From assembly GCF_020536995.1 (NCBI RefSeq), contig NC_068367.1:66247993-66311992 (forward strand): a stretch of 64,000 nt of DNA, in the 5' to 3' direction. The notes under the pieces were generated by a model. It was not told the origin of the DNA, ran no database searches, and saw only the letters and a list, made by a program, of their open reading frames with translations. How positions within the stretch are numbered: the first letter of the stretch is position 1; each line of letters starts with the position of its first letter. The translations under genes and the position numbers were made by a program. Positions 22,041 through 35,639 of this stretch are shown piece by piece. Source of the stretch: Dreissena polymorpha (lineage: Eukaryota > Mollusca > Bivalvia > Myida > Dreissenidae).

Positions 22041-25000
22041 TTTATTAAACTTATTTATATCATAGTTTTGTTCTTCATTACATTTTTTACTAGACGATTT
22101 AGTGAGAGGTTAGAAATACAAATGTATTACTTTAACCATTTTTAACAGTATGTACGTTTGTTAAGTTGTTTTTAAATAGAGCATGATAAAGAGTACAATT
22201 AATCATACAATTATATCCATCTTCCGGAAGATAAAGGTGTTTTGATTAGTTTTTTTGGTTGTCATCTACCTGTTTTGGCTGTATAACGTAACATCTAATC
22301 TCGAGAGGGTATTGGTATAGTTTGTATTTGGAAATATTCTTGTTTGCAACCTTTAAACAGGATATATATTAAAACTCCGATATCTTTGGATCTTGCTATG
22401 AATAAAAATTTATCATTAGTTTGCCTCAGGAAATGTTCAACACAACATCGGTTATATTGCTAAATAACGAAAACACATATTTTGAGTAATATACTTAAAC
22501 GACTATCCTAAGGAAGGGACAATAATTAATGTTTTCTGATTATTTATGTTTTGTTTTAAGATGTCTCCAAGCGTCTTTTATATTGCATTTAAATATCCAA
22601 GTTACTTATTTATGCGAGCGCTTGTTCACAAATACATGTTAATAAGAACTCTTAATATTGAAAAAAATATATCTGAACATGATTTTAAGTTCCCAAAACG
22701 TTTAAACACATAATTTAATTTATTTGTTCAAGATGGATACATTTTCTTTCTAGATATTATGATTCGTTTAGTATGTTTTGTTCGATGGTGTTTCTTACCC
22801 TTCATTTTATAGTGATGTTTGATCGTGTTTTTTTATCTGTGTTAACTTCTATCTTAACTTAATTTAGATAATATTAATAGGTCTTAAAATCATTGTTTAA
22901 ATTTTGATTATTTTCTATTTTGTATACGGCTAAAAAGCAAGTCAATTAAAATGACCTTATAAATGTTGATGTTGTTGTGAATATCTGCCAATTTGGTTTC
23001 TAAACCTTTGATTTGTAACAGCAATTACAATCCTCTGATCAAAGAGATTTAAATTACTCCATAATGCCTGTTTGATAGCTTTACAAAATGCATTACTTAA
23101 TTCCGCAGACAGTTTTTGCTGGGTAATACCTTTTATTTAAATCAATTATATTTTGATACTAACACTTATTGAACCCATATCAATATCACGTAAGTTCACG
23201 TGTCCATTAATTGGTGTGTTTTAAATCACAGCAAATAAATCCCTAGTTAAACCAATCTCTACTAAATTATTTCGAAATTAAATCGACTGATCGATTGAAC
23301 TAGTGTTAATTACCTGATATGTGTAATATAAAGTTATCATTTCAAGAAGAACATAAACGCACATTTTCTCGGTTTTCAATCGAACTGTATGACATTATAA
23401 TTTCGAACCCAGTTGCAGATAAATGAGAGCCTAATAATATTACGCCACTTACATGTGTTTATCGATTGCTAAGACCCTAGTTGTAAAAGATATTATTTTC
23501 GTTAAAATCGAAAATTTAACTGACAGCGCTGGGTTAAGTTTAACTGTGCAGATAAACGTTCATCTGAGAACAGTATATATAAAGAGGCGTTACTATTATA
23601 CTACATCATGAATGTTTATTCCAAAATACTTCCTAACGCAGGCATACCAACATTATTTCTTCCAATGCATGTGCACCACGTCTCAAGAGGGGTAAGGGAT
23701 CGGCACACCTGATGGGTATGGCTTATATTGCCTATTGCATATTGCCTAAGTTCTAGTGTTAAATCGATGTCATTGTATTACAGTTAATCCTATTGTTCAT
23801 CGAATTTATATGCTCATTTATTGTAGCTTAATTTGAGCTGCAGCTACGAGTTTAATGTTTATTTACTCTGTTTTTATGTTTGATTATTTCTATACTTATT
23901 GAGATGTTTGGCAGGCCTTTTGCCAGTTTGGACCACAACTGTTTAGAAATGTATCGTGCTAAGACGACCGCAGCTTCATTAGTGCACGTCTAATGTATTG
24001 AATGCATATATTCTGAATGGCTATGAATGGAAATCACGGTGCACAATGGTGAACAGGTCGTTGAGGTAATTAGCTCGACATATTAAAATCAACTGCAATG
24101 GTAAGGCATTGATGTTGAATGTGTAACATGTGATGGTCCACTGAAATTAAAGAAACAAACTTATGAAATTACGAAAAGCAGGCTTTATCTTTTTTATAAA
24201 GCATATATTTTATTGCTAAAAGATTGCATGAATATATTGAAATAATGAATGTCCAGAAATATTATCAGGACAAAAAAGATCGCCCGCCGCCTTTCCTTTA
24301 TCCAATGCAAATGACCAATTACCTATGCAATACAAAACAATACATATAAAACGACTTATACCTAAAATAATTTTTAATGATGGGGTCAATGTATTGTAAC
24401 TGTTAAAGCAAATAATTTTGCCTTCCAAACGGTTGAAAGGCATGTAAAACTTCACACTTAGACAAAAATAAATAGAAAAAAAGAGTTTAAATTACTAACT
24501 GCCGTAACGGAAAGTTAGTTGTTTTTTTCATTCCGTGTTCATCATTCCTCATTCAAATAATGAATAAGAAATAGTTGCTTATTCCATATGCAAGAAATAC
24601 ATAGTTGATATAAGCTTTTTTAAACATAATAAATACACGTCTTGGTTGCTTAATGAAGTCGTCAATTTTGAAAGTTTTGCACCTTAAATTTATTATTGTG
24701 GATTTGTATGTTCCGTTTAACAACATAAAATTAAAAGATAGTCACTATTATTACTTTAGATATTTGTACTCATATAACCTTTTATACACATAATTTTTAC
24801 ATTTTTCTGTTGTTTACTTAATATGAAAATAATATCTGGGTAATTCTTAACATAGATGGTCAGCAAAACACATCGTACGAAGCGTTTGTAAATATTAACA
24901 TTTTATTTTATGTCCAATAATAAGACAAAAATCATATAACAATGATGTTCTTTGGCGATGCAATGTATCACAAGATGCCACATTTTCTTCGTTTTTTCTT

Positions 25001-25900
25001 TGGTTTAAAGTGATATTTTGGGCATTTTTCACGGTTGAATTGATCTGAAAAAAATTAACAGGTCAAAAGAGTAAGTTAAAATGTGGTACATGACCAATTA
25101 TCTGCAAATCATCTTGCTCCCAGTTGTTTATAAAAATATATTTTATATTCAACATTTTACGTGACTCACCCAGTCCTGTAAGCCGAATACAAAACAAAAT
25201 TGTGTCTTTGTGTCGTTTAAACAAATTTGCACTTAAACTAAATTTAGGTTCACATTGTACATGCGTGATCAATTGTCAAACGACAGTTCTGTTGATATTC
25301 AAATGGACTATTATTCTCTTTCCGGGATATTGTTTTAGTATTTTGATGCTTCATCAACAAATATAAGTGTATATGAAGTGAAAACACCAAAAAATAAACA
25401 ACAGTTGCGATAGACACATATAAACTGTTAGATGCCCATAATATCACTTTAAACTTTACATGCTATTAACGAATAGTATAAAGGATGAAAATAAAAGTTC
25501 TCTGCAACTGCCATACATAAAGCTAGAGGACGCCATATTTAAATGTATATTTGACGCACATATCAATTAAAACAAATGAAACCTGAAGGAGATTAATGTG
25601 TACAAACCATCCCCCTTGTATTGTTTTGGCGACTATTTGTCCAAGAGAACATAACATATCAAAACTGGGCCCACCGCTCATAACATGCTAAAGCAAGATG
25701 AAAAGGCATGTACGACAAATACCTTTGTTTTTGAAAGTGAGGGTCCCATATGAAAAATGTATCTTTTGAATGACTTGCTGTAAGATACAAAGTTATAGAT
25801 CACACTTTTTGGGGGGTGGGGGTTGTAGCCAACAGTTCGCAATAACTAGAAGGTGAAATAGTTTTGCCCTTGATCCATCGGGGGCGCAGCTAATTTTAAG
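22040..25900. other. AT-rich duplicated DNA without a recognised gene
   Basis: It lies within copy B. Parts match copy C. Open frames are short and not shared between the copies, which argues against coding. Confidence 0.5.
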
Positions 25901-26413
25901 ACCATTCATATATTTCCATTGTCATCCAAAGCACGAACATGCTATATTGGGACTTTTATTTCTTGAAGAAGAAAAATAATATGAAAGGACATTATGAAAA
26001 TTTGCATCATTTACTATCAGTAAAATTATGAACATAATAGTATGTAACTGCATACCCGGAAAATAATATTGTCACGTGATTGTTAAGGATGCAATTACTT
26101 GGCTGACATGAAATAAAATGTACGAAGATTTATTTTGCATTTGTGTAAAGCTATATACTTATATGAAAAATAGATATACAAGATGTGGTAAACAAACGAT
26201 ATGCATATACATAATATAGCTCCCAATTATTATCCTGGCACTGACCTTTATGTGTGAATATATTAAAGCGCTATTTATGATAAATACATTATTGATCGTA
26301 ATATAAGCGGTTGACAAAGATAAAAACATATACATTAATTAATTATTGTGCTGTAATATATTTTTAAACACGCATGCACGAACAAAACCAATTATGTATA
26401 AATTGTTAAATTT

Positions 26414-26669
<256 letters not shown>

Positions 26670-26689
26670 CTAGTACTGTGTTAATATAA

Positions 26690-27900
26690 TAATTATTATT
26701 ATTTTATCTTTAATAATATTCATATTGCTTTATCCTTGTTATGGATTAGGTTTACTAATCTGTTCTTTAGTTTTATCACATTTGGCCCAAGTTATATTAC
26801 TAAAGATAGTATCAATTAATGTTTTTTTGCATCAAGTTCAATATGATATAATAATCGTGTAAACATATATAGATATACAAATAAACACCATATTTTAATG
26901 TCAAACTAGTCGAGGAGAGTGCGCCAAGTTTATTTCCCATGGCTTGTTTCGCTGATTAGTCATGTGTTTGGTAAGCATGCGGCCCATGGATTGTTGTATA
27001 ATCTCATTAAAATGGTGGGGTGACGTTAAAATACGTCCGTTGCATGCGTCATGTTACTACTTTATCTTTGGGCAAGTGATTTTACACCTGGTGGAAATTG
27101 CACACGTCACCAAGTGTTCCAACCTTTATTAATATATTCAATTTCAGTAGAGAAGTAAATACCACGAAAACAGCTGGACATTGCGGTTACATATGTTGTT
27201 GTTGCCACAGTTAGGCCGCCACTGTTATCTTGTATTTTACGAACATTGGAAACATTGTGTTTGAATGAAATCAGCAAAAATAAATCGCATTGAAAACTGA
27301 CATGGACACGTGTATTTAATTGCGTATTCCAAAGACTATGAGACAGTGGACTTTGCTAATTTCCTATTGAGTTTAGATTTTGCGAATAATCATGGTGAGC
27401 AAATAACTAATATGTATTCGCCAGGTAACAAATACATTTATATGTATTCAACACTTACACATAAACGTATCTGCATTCAACACTTACAAATTAACGTATC
27501 TGTATTTACAGATAAACATACTTGTTTTCAAAAATAAACCAACAAATTAACGTATCTATTTCCAATATATAAGTGTTATTCCATTTATCCCAGACTTATA
27601 TAAAAACTGTCGGTTTTTATTTACTAAAAATGAAAGAAATTGACAGAATTAAATATAACAAACACGATACAGATTCACTGACGTCTGGAAAGTGAATAAG
27701 ACGTCTGGAAAGTGAATAAGATAACGTAATTGTTCTGAGCTTGTCAGCATTATCCTGCATTGGGAGTTTATTTCGACAATTCACATCTAATAATGGAAAC
27801 AAAATAAAACATGTTTTAATTCGTTTCTCTAAAGGCTGATTTTGTATAGCTTAATGGGTGATATTGAATCATTTTCCAAGCATTACATTTTAAACTATAC
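26690..27900. other. AT-rich spacer in copy B
   Basis: No gene seen. A short direct repeat (GACGTCTGGAAAGTGAATAA twice, about 27681-27720) and loosely repeated CAACACTTACA words near 27450-27490 are the only structure. Confidence 0.4.
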
Positions 27901-27914
27901 ACCAGTTATTGTAT

Positions 27915-27932
27915 ATATATCATCATATCAGT

Positions 27933-27966
<34 letters not shown>

Positions 27967-27978
27967 TATCATATATAT

Positions 27979-28070
<92 letters not shown>
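27915..28070 (+). repeat. (TA)n followed by (GAT)n
   Basis: A TA repeat with CATATCATATATAT runs into about 30 GAT triplets. It occupies the place of the TA/GAT arrays at 6230-6520 in copy A. Confidence 0.9.
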
Positions 28071-28073
<3 letters not shown>

Positions 28074-29151
28074 TAATTCCATAATGGAAAGAAGTATTTT
28101 TAGATTGGATGATAACGATTTTGAGATGAATTTTTAATTAAAATAATGATACTTTTACTTATCAAAATTGTTTGACCTTTACCGTATAATCAATCAATCA
28201 TGGCGAAGTCGAAGTGAAGATATTAGCCGTGAAAAACGATACTCGATAATTGTTTTATTCTAAGAAGGTTATCACCGCATTTTTCATTTTTTACAGACAG
28301 AAACGCTCAGATGACCTTATTTGGGAAATATGTGTTCCAATTTAAACAAGACCCAAAAAAGTGCAGACTGTAAGATGTGTCTATCAGCAATAAGAACTGT
28401 CCGATACGTATTTTGCAGGCATGACACTGGTTGAAATAGCATGTCTGCCTCAAATATTGTTAATGTGGCATGCGTTTAAGAAACAAAACTTATAATTTCT
28501 TAATGGTTAATATCATACAGTAAATAAATAGATGAGCGATTAAATCAAATGTAAAATTATCAGCTTAATCACTTTTGTAGGCCTTATTTTCGAACCTAGC
28601 ATCAACCTATGACGAGAGATGCTTTGCGTATATTATTATGTATGAAATATTCGGTATTGTGATAATATCAGCCATGTTTAAATATAAGTTCTTTCATATT
28701 TGGAACATGATATTTGCCTGTTTTCTTAATCGCCGAATGAAACCATGAATACACGGAAATAAAGATATCCAATTATTAATTAAATATAATTACACATGTC
28801 GTTTAAGACGATTAATTTATTGTATATCTACTCTATAGCATAGCACATATCCGTTTACATTACGTGTATCTGATTTTAATGAAACTTGACAGTATTGTAA
28901 ATATTTTTAACTAAATTTTTAGAGTACTTGAAGTGGTAATCTTTTGATATGCATACACAACCAGATCATAAACATCAGCATCTTGTCGTACCATAATTAT
29001 TGATTTCAATATAAAAAACATGCTTCCAAATTGAAATGTTGTGTGGTTGTGAGTCATTCTTATTGTTGCATAATTAATGTGTTTTATTAATGACCTTGAG
29101 AAAAAATAAGGCAGAATATTATACATGTAGCTGGATAGTCAATAAATATAT

Positions 29152-31318
29152 ATCCTTATCGGATCTTGCCCTAATACAACTATGGTTTCATGTTTGTAAA
29201 TAAGTGCCTATGTATGTAACATTGTCCATTCTGTGTATGTAAAAAATGTTCCCACGTCGAGATGTGTTGCGGTGTAAGTGCGAGATATATAACTGTGAAT
29301 GAACCATCCTTTTTTTGGGGATGGGGATTTCATAGTATGTATGTCTCGTTCTGCACCGTAGCTAGGCGCACACGCCGAAGTCTCAAATGGGAATATGTAT
29401 GTCTGTCTGTGTATCTGGTTGTTCACACACCTTTCTCCCTATATATAAATTATCGACTGTGAACGAGTATCTATTAATAGATCCTAGAAATAGGAAATGA
29501 CGTTGTTGTGAAATATAATTATCTCCCTGTTAATACACAAATATATTCATGATTTCACTGTATCTTCTTGATCCAACGAATTTCCGCGGTGTCTCTACCA
29601 TAGTGTGAGGGTAGTTTAGAATCCTTATCGGATCTTGCCCTAATACAACTATGGTTTCATGTTTGTAAATAAGTGCCTATGTATGTAACATTGTCCATTC
29701 TGTGTATGTAAAAAATGTTCCCACGTCGAGATGTGTTGCGGTGTAAGTGCGAGATATATAACTGTGAATGAACCATCCTTTTTTTGGGGATGGGGATTTC
29801 ATAGTATGTATGTCTCGTTCTGCACCGTAGCTAGGCGCACACGCCGAAGTCTCAAATGGGAATATGTATGTCTGTCTGTGTATCTGGTTGTTCACACACC
29901 TTTCTCCCTATATATAAATTATCGACTGTGAACGAGTATCTATTAATAGATCCTAGAAATAGGAAATGACGTTGTTGTGAAATATAATTATCTCCCTGTT
30001 AATACACAAATATATTCATGATTTCACTGTATCTTCTTGATCCAACGAATTTCCGCGGTGTCTCTACCATAGTGTGAGGGTAGTTTAGAATCCTTATCGG
30101 ATCTTGCCCTAATATAACTATGGTTTCATGTTTGTAAATAAGTGCCTATGTATGTAACATTGTCCATTCTGTGTATGTAAAAAATGTTCCCACGTCGAGA
30201 TGTGTTGCGGTGTAAGTGCGAGATATATAACTGTGAATGAACCATCCTTTTTTTGGGGATGGGGATTTCATAGTATGTATGTCTCGTTCTGCACCGTAGC
30301 TAGGCGCACACGCCGAAGTCTCAAATGGGAATATGTATGTCTGTCTGTGTATCTGGTTGTTCACACACCTTTCTCCCTATATATAAATTATCGACTGTGA
30401 ACGAGTATCTATTAATAGATCCTAGAAATAGGAAATGACGTTGTTGTGAAATATAATTATCTCCCTGTTAATACACAAATATATTCATGATTTCACTGTA
30501 TCTTCTTGATCCAACGAATTTCCGCGGTGTCTCTACCATAGTGTGAGGGTAGTTTAGAATCCTTATCGGATCTTGCCCTAATACAACTATGGTTTCATGT
30601 TTGTAAATAAGTGCCTATGTATGTAACATTGTCCATTCTGTGTATGTAAAAAATGTTCCCACGTCGAGATGTGTTGCGGTGTAAGTGCGAGATATATAAC
30701 TGTGAATGAACCATCCTTTTTTTGGGGATGGGGATTTCATAGTATGTATGTCTCGTTCTGCACCGTAGCTAGGCGCACACGCCGAAGTCTCAAATGGGAA
30801 TATGTATGTCTGTCTGTGTATCTGGTTGTTCACACACCTTTCTCCCTATATATAAATTATCGACTGTGAACGAGTATCTATTAATAGATCCTAGAAATAG
30901 GAAATGACGTTGTTGTGAAATATAATTATCTCCCTGTTAATACACAAATATATTCATGATTTCACTGTATCTTCTTGATCCAACGAATTTCCGCGGTGTC
31001 TCTACCATAGTGTGAGGGTAGTTTAGAATCCTTATCGGATCTTGCCCTAATATAACTATGGTTTCATGTTTGTAAATAAGTGCCTATGTATGTAACATTG
31101 TCCATTCTGTGTATGTAAAAAATGTTCCCACGTCGAGATGTGTTGCGGTGTAAGTGCGAGATATATAACTGTGAATGAACCATCCTTTTTTTGGGGATGG
31201 GGATTTCATAGTATGTATGTCTCGTTCTGCACCGTAGCTAGGCGCACACGCCGAAGTCTCAAATGGGAATATGTATGTCTGTCTGTGTATCTGGTTGTTC
31301 ACACACCTTTCTCCCTAT
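29152..31318 (+). repeat. 469-bp satellite, four full copies plus a partial fifth
   Basis: Units start at 29152, 29621, 30090, 30559 and 31028 (ATCCTTATCGGATCTTGCCC), with exact 469-bp spacing. The fifth unit stops after about 290 bp in a TA run. Units are almost identical; a C/T variant in CCTAATAYAACTATGG reads C, C, T, C, T along the array. Repeated 66- and 72-codon frames on the two strands are by-products. The array sits where copy A has continuous sequence (about 7445-7480), so it arose or inserted after the segmental duplication. Confidence 0.95.
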
Positions 31319-31323
31319 ATATA

Positions 31324-31370
<47 letters not shown>
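31314..31370. repeat. (TA)n microsatellite
   Basis: TA repeats starting inside the truncated fifth satellite unit. Confidence 0.95.
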
Positions 31371-31374
<4 letters not shown>

Positions 31375-31669
31375 TGCTGAAATATCAAAGTTATAAAATT
31401 AAAGGACTATTGTTTTCGTATTTAAACGTGTATTTTTGAGCCAGCTACATGAAAACGTGTTTTATAGAAATAAGGAAACGTTGCTCGAGAATACGACATA
31501 CCAGCTAACAGTGTTCCCTCGAGACAGTATTGAAAATAGCAATAGCAGAGACTGACATTTATTGGCTTAAAAGTACAAGAAATGGATTCGAAGTGTCTGA
31601 ATCAAGAACGTTTTGTACAGCTGCTTCCTATGCAACTCGTTTCGAGTTATTTTGGGGGACAAACAGGGC

Positions 31670-32186
31670 TTAAAGGGATCTTTTCACGCTTTGGTAAATT
31701 GACAAAATTGAAAAAAGTTGTTTCAGATTCGCAAATTTTCGTTTTAGTTATGATATTTGTGAGGAAACAGTAATACTGAACATTTACCATGCTCTAATAT
31801 AGCCATTATATGCATCTTTTAACGATTTTAAAACCTAAAAATTATAAAGCGTTGCAACGCAAAACGATTGAATAATTAGGAGAGTTCTGTTTTTGTCGTT
31901 AAATTTTGTGCAACTACGAAGATTGCTTATATAACGTATAAAATACGTCAAGGGTGTGTATTCGGCGAAATAGCTCAGTAGGCTGGAGCGTTTTTACTTC
32001 AGGACTCTGGCAGGACTCCAGGGGTCACTAGTTCGAAACCTGCTCCGGGCAATTTTCTTTTCCTTTTTTTAATTTTATTCTTGATTTTTTACTGCAGCTT
32101 TTACGATCCAATGTTTACATTTATCGATATAAAGCATTTAATGAATAAGTTAAAAAATGCCAAAATCTGTGAAAAGGCCCCTTTAA
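31670..32186. mobile_element. TTAA-bounded element carrying a tRNA-like unit
   Basis: TTAA lies at both ends. Inside, AGGGATCTTTTCAC at the left pairs inversely with GTGAAAAGGCCCCT at the right. In the middle, 31963-32052 looks tRNA-derived: an A-box region TAGCTCAGTAGGCTGGAGCG and a B-box GTTCGAAAC (32031-32039), followed by a T-rich run. It entered a fold-back repeat remnant: the flanks AAACAGGGC and TGCATCTGTATTAAAT are continuous in copy A near 7825-7850. Confidence 0.75.
31963..32052 (+). other. tRNA-derived unit (SINE-like head)
   Basis: It has recognisable A and B promoter boxes of RNA polymerase III type and the tRNA-like end TGCTCCGGGCA, and a run of T follows. The anticodon arm is not a clean stem, so I do not call a working tRNA. 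Confidence 0.65.
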
Positions 32187-32204
32187 TGCATCTGTATTAA
32201 ATAT

Positions 32205-32390
32205 TCTGGAAAACGGAGCAAAATGCATGTGTCTGCACAAGCTAACCTGGGACGACGTGTCCTTCTTTCATAATATTTTTGTTTAAAGGAATCAGCCAAA
32301 GTCTATCTTATGCAGATAGTTTCGTTCTAGATTAGCATTCAAATTTACGCACATGTATCAACCCTTTCCCACTCAGAGGCAAAGAGAAAA
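32205..32390. repeat. Fold-back repeat, family 1, degraded
   Basis: GGAAAACGGAGCAAAATGC, GCTAACCTGGGACGACG, TTTACGCACATGTATCAACC and a closing CACTCAGAGGC keep the family order. Confidence 0.65.
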
Positions 32391-34440
32391 TGCTACAGAT
32401 ATTGAAAACAACATTTACAAACGACACAAATAAATATAAACAGTGCATATCGAAATCGCACAATCATTTGAAACAGTTGGAATTTCTAGTTTCTAATTCA
32501 TAAACTATAATGTATGGTCTTTTAATGAGTGATACATTAAAAGTTTTGATGTGATTGTCATAAATTTAAATAGTCAAGAGTACATAAGGAAACAAACATC
32601 ATTGAGTTCCACATGAAATAAAAATAAATATAATACTCATGATTTGCACCATATAATACAGTACTGATCATATACAATGCAATTCAAATCAACACACAAT
32701 TGATTTTTGTTACAAAAATACCAAAGTTGACATGTTAGGCTACTGCACATTTACTGTCTGTGTGTGTAACGTTAAATTACATTTATTATTGGTTAAAATT
32801 AATAAAATTCCGCAAGCCCAGACGGTAAAAGTATTATGTATTTTGTTATCTTATATGTTAATTGGCGTTAAGGTGATGTTGCAATATAAAACGTGAAAGT
32901 TGAAAGATGTTTATAAAACGAGACTTTCCCGGCTTGATACCATTTTATCGCACATGGCCACAGTTGTAGTTTTGAAGTATAATATAATGCTTCAAACGGG
33001 TACGCGATTCTAAAGAGTAATAATATTCGCAGTGTATAAGTATGATAAGTGTAAACAACGTGAAACTTTTGATAAACCATATGTAAATAAACCTCATCAT
33101 AACACGCAGTTCTTCATTTATAGCAAAGGTCCCAATAACATCATTTAGGTTTATAGTTGTATATCCAGATCATACTCATGCGATACCAGGCTGTACTTTT
33201 GTTACATGTTTATGCACTAATTGTATCACATTGTGTTAAAAAAAGTCTCTAAATGACTGTTAACTTTTTTTTCTAATGTTAAGTACAATACATAATTATT
33301 TATATTTATAGCTGCATTTCTAAAGCGTGCATTCGAATTAAGCCACAAAGTGTTCTTTCTAACCAAGCATGCAATGCAACATAATATACATCGACAGATG
33401 TCCGACAATCAGCTACAAGTCTGTTTTCAATACAGCCTATGTACTTCCTCATTGTTGATTGGCCGATATTATTATTTTTTTCTGAATAAGTCGCATAGTA
33501 AGAATTGCCAACGATTACATAATAATGTGTTTTTGTGTTGGTTAACAATAATTCTAGAGGTATATGGAAAGTGCATCTGATAATTTACCATTTAGGTTTC
33601 CAATATGTATACTAATTGTTTTGGTATATGTTATGTATCACAACTTAAAGGAAAATGTTCGTTTGACGTACAAGTTATATTGTTACATGTAGTCTGTACC
33701 ACATAACATATTCACTGTAGATAAGAACTTTGTGCACACCAGTAAGTCATTATTTTAGCACCTATTACAAGTCACTTCGTTGGTTTAGCACATGATAACA
33801 TGTGTTCCTTGATGATTCTATTTGATAAGGTTTGCTTAATCACATTGTTGGATGTTTTGTGTTTTCTAAGGTTTAAGTATTTGCATTTCAAAATATTCTA
33901 CTCAAAATTATTTTTTTTTATTTATACTATCATAGTTGTCTCAATTTAACCTCAGTGATTTCCAAAATTAAAGTATTCCATTAATATAATTATGGCTGTT
34001 ATTATATGAAATGTATTTATAATTTATAATATTCTATTAATAAAAATATATGCATTACTAATTTTAAGGAATAAATAATTATATTTATACATAATACTAT
34101 CCAATGTTTCTATTAATAATTTCCACCATTCAATTATAATTACACCTTAATAATGTCTAATAAATGTTATTAAAATAATTTCAAAGAAACAAATAACTAT
34201 ATTTATACATTATAATCTCCAATAAATCTATAAATAATTTCGTTTCTTTATTATTTCACCTGAATAATGTCTAATAAATATGTTTATAATTTCCAAAATT
34301 ATAGTATTAAATTTATATATAATATAGTTATCATTACGTCACAAGGTTAACCCCACATAATTGCTGGAAAAGATGAAACATTACGTTTTTCTTTTAATGT
34401 CAGGCATACACAAAACACATATGCATCAAATACATGTACC
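32390..34440. other. AT-rich spacer between copies B and C
   Basis: No gene recognised. 33900-34330 has loosely repeated TAATAAAT/ATTTATAAT words but no clean unit. The match near 33115-33145 to 20930-20960 suggests the duplicated unit starts in this region. Confidence 0.4.
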
Positions 34441-34854
34441 AAAATGTTTCAACTGTCCACATTAAACCGCTGAGGCTCACTCCAACACATGTGTCGATGT
34501 TTATTAATACAGACTAGTACCTTGCAGACTAAGGGTTTGAATGTACTTTCAGTTTCCCTCTCCTACATGTCAATACATTGGCAAACGTGGTTGGAATGCA
34601 CCTTATCTTCATGGTCCATATATATTTACATTATTGGCGTTATTGATTGCAATTACAAAATGAAACGGCATAAAAAAAATCCAGTAACAGTCTTACAAAT
34701 AATGCAATGGCTAAGTAAATGTCAAAGAGTTCTTTCTTGATTAAGTCAGAGATGCTGATCGATTATTGAAAAATATACATTAACGAATCAGAGGATGCAT
34801 CATTAAAGCCGGTGAATGATGACTCTTACGACGATTCAAATGAATATGAGTTGA

Positions 34855-35080
34855 GTCTCGTTCTGGGAAACCCGGCTAAGTGTATGAGCCTTAAGTACCG
34901 TCTCAAATCGACCTGTTCAGTCCGAACAGGCTTATCAAGGACGATACTTTTCGCCTTTAAGGAATATTTTCGTTTAAAGGAAGTCAATGCGAAGAGGATC
35001 ATTCCTGATTTTCCTATTAGCTTCACTTGCTTATCTAAAAGGGCACCTAAAGCACATGTATGAAGCCCAATTTTTACATA
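34855..35080. repeat. Fold-back repeat, family 1
   Basis: GAGTCTCGTTCTGGGAAACC begins it. GTTCAGTCCGAACAGGCTTATC and the late GCACATGTATGAAGCCC mark the arms. It is the partner of 21810-22040 in copy B. Confidence 0.75.
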
Positions 35081-35639
35081 ACGCGCCTTATTTGTAAAAT
35101 TTTGTGTATCCAAACGTCATCATAGCTTTCACTGGAGAGTTTACGTTTTCATCTTTTACATCGAAGCAAATACCTCTCACGATACCTATCGGTACATTAT
35201 TATATAACAAAAATGAACTCGTCTGACTGAGTACGCTGATATTAATGTTCTTGTTCGTGTGATAAAAATCATAATTTCATAGAAGATCGTTAAACGCAAA
35301 TGTTCCTCGGTTCGTAATCGAACTGTATTGCATTGTAACATCGAACTCAGTTGTGCCTCACCACCAGATAAACAAGAGCTCATATATGTTACGACACGAG
35401 CATGTTTGTATCTATTGCTAAGTACCTAGCTTTAAACGATATTAGTTTCGCAAAGAAAATGGACACTTTTACTTTCAACGCCGAATGTGTTATAACTATC
35501 AACGTTTAGTGCAGTTTAAATATCAGCTTAGAACGCTTAGAACGCCATTAATAAAGCGGCGTCACCATTATCGTTAATCATTACATTGAATTTCAAAACA
35601 ACTTCCTCATTCGACGGTAACTCTCTAGTCAAGGACTGG

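Noticed and set aside
29152-31318. Relation between the 469-bp satellite and the 469-bp MITEs
   Set aside because: Same length only; the sequences show no similarity by eye.
29208-31371. Repeated 66- and 72-codon frames on both strands
   Set aside because: They recur only because the 469-bp satellite recurs; no conserved domain and no independent evidence of coding.
31963-32052. Working tRNA gene
   Set aside because: Promoter boxes are present, but the anticodon arm does not pair cleanly and the unit sits inside a transposable element.
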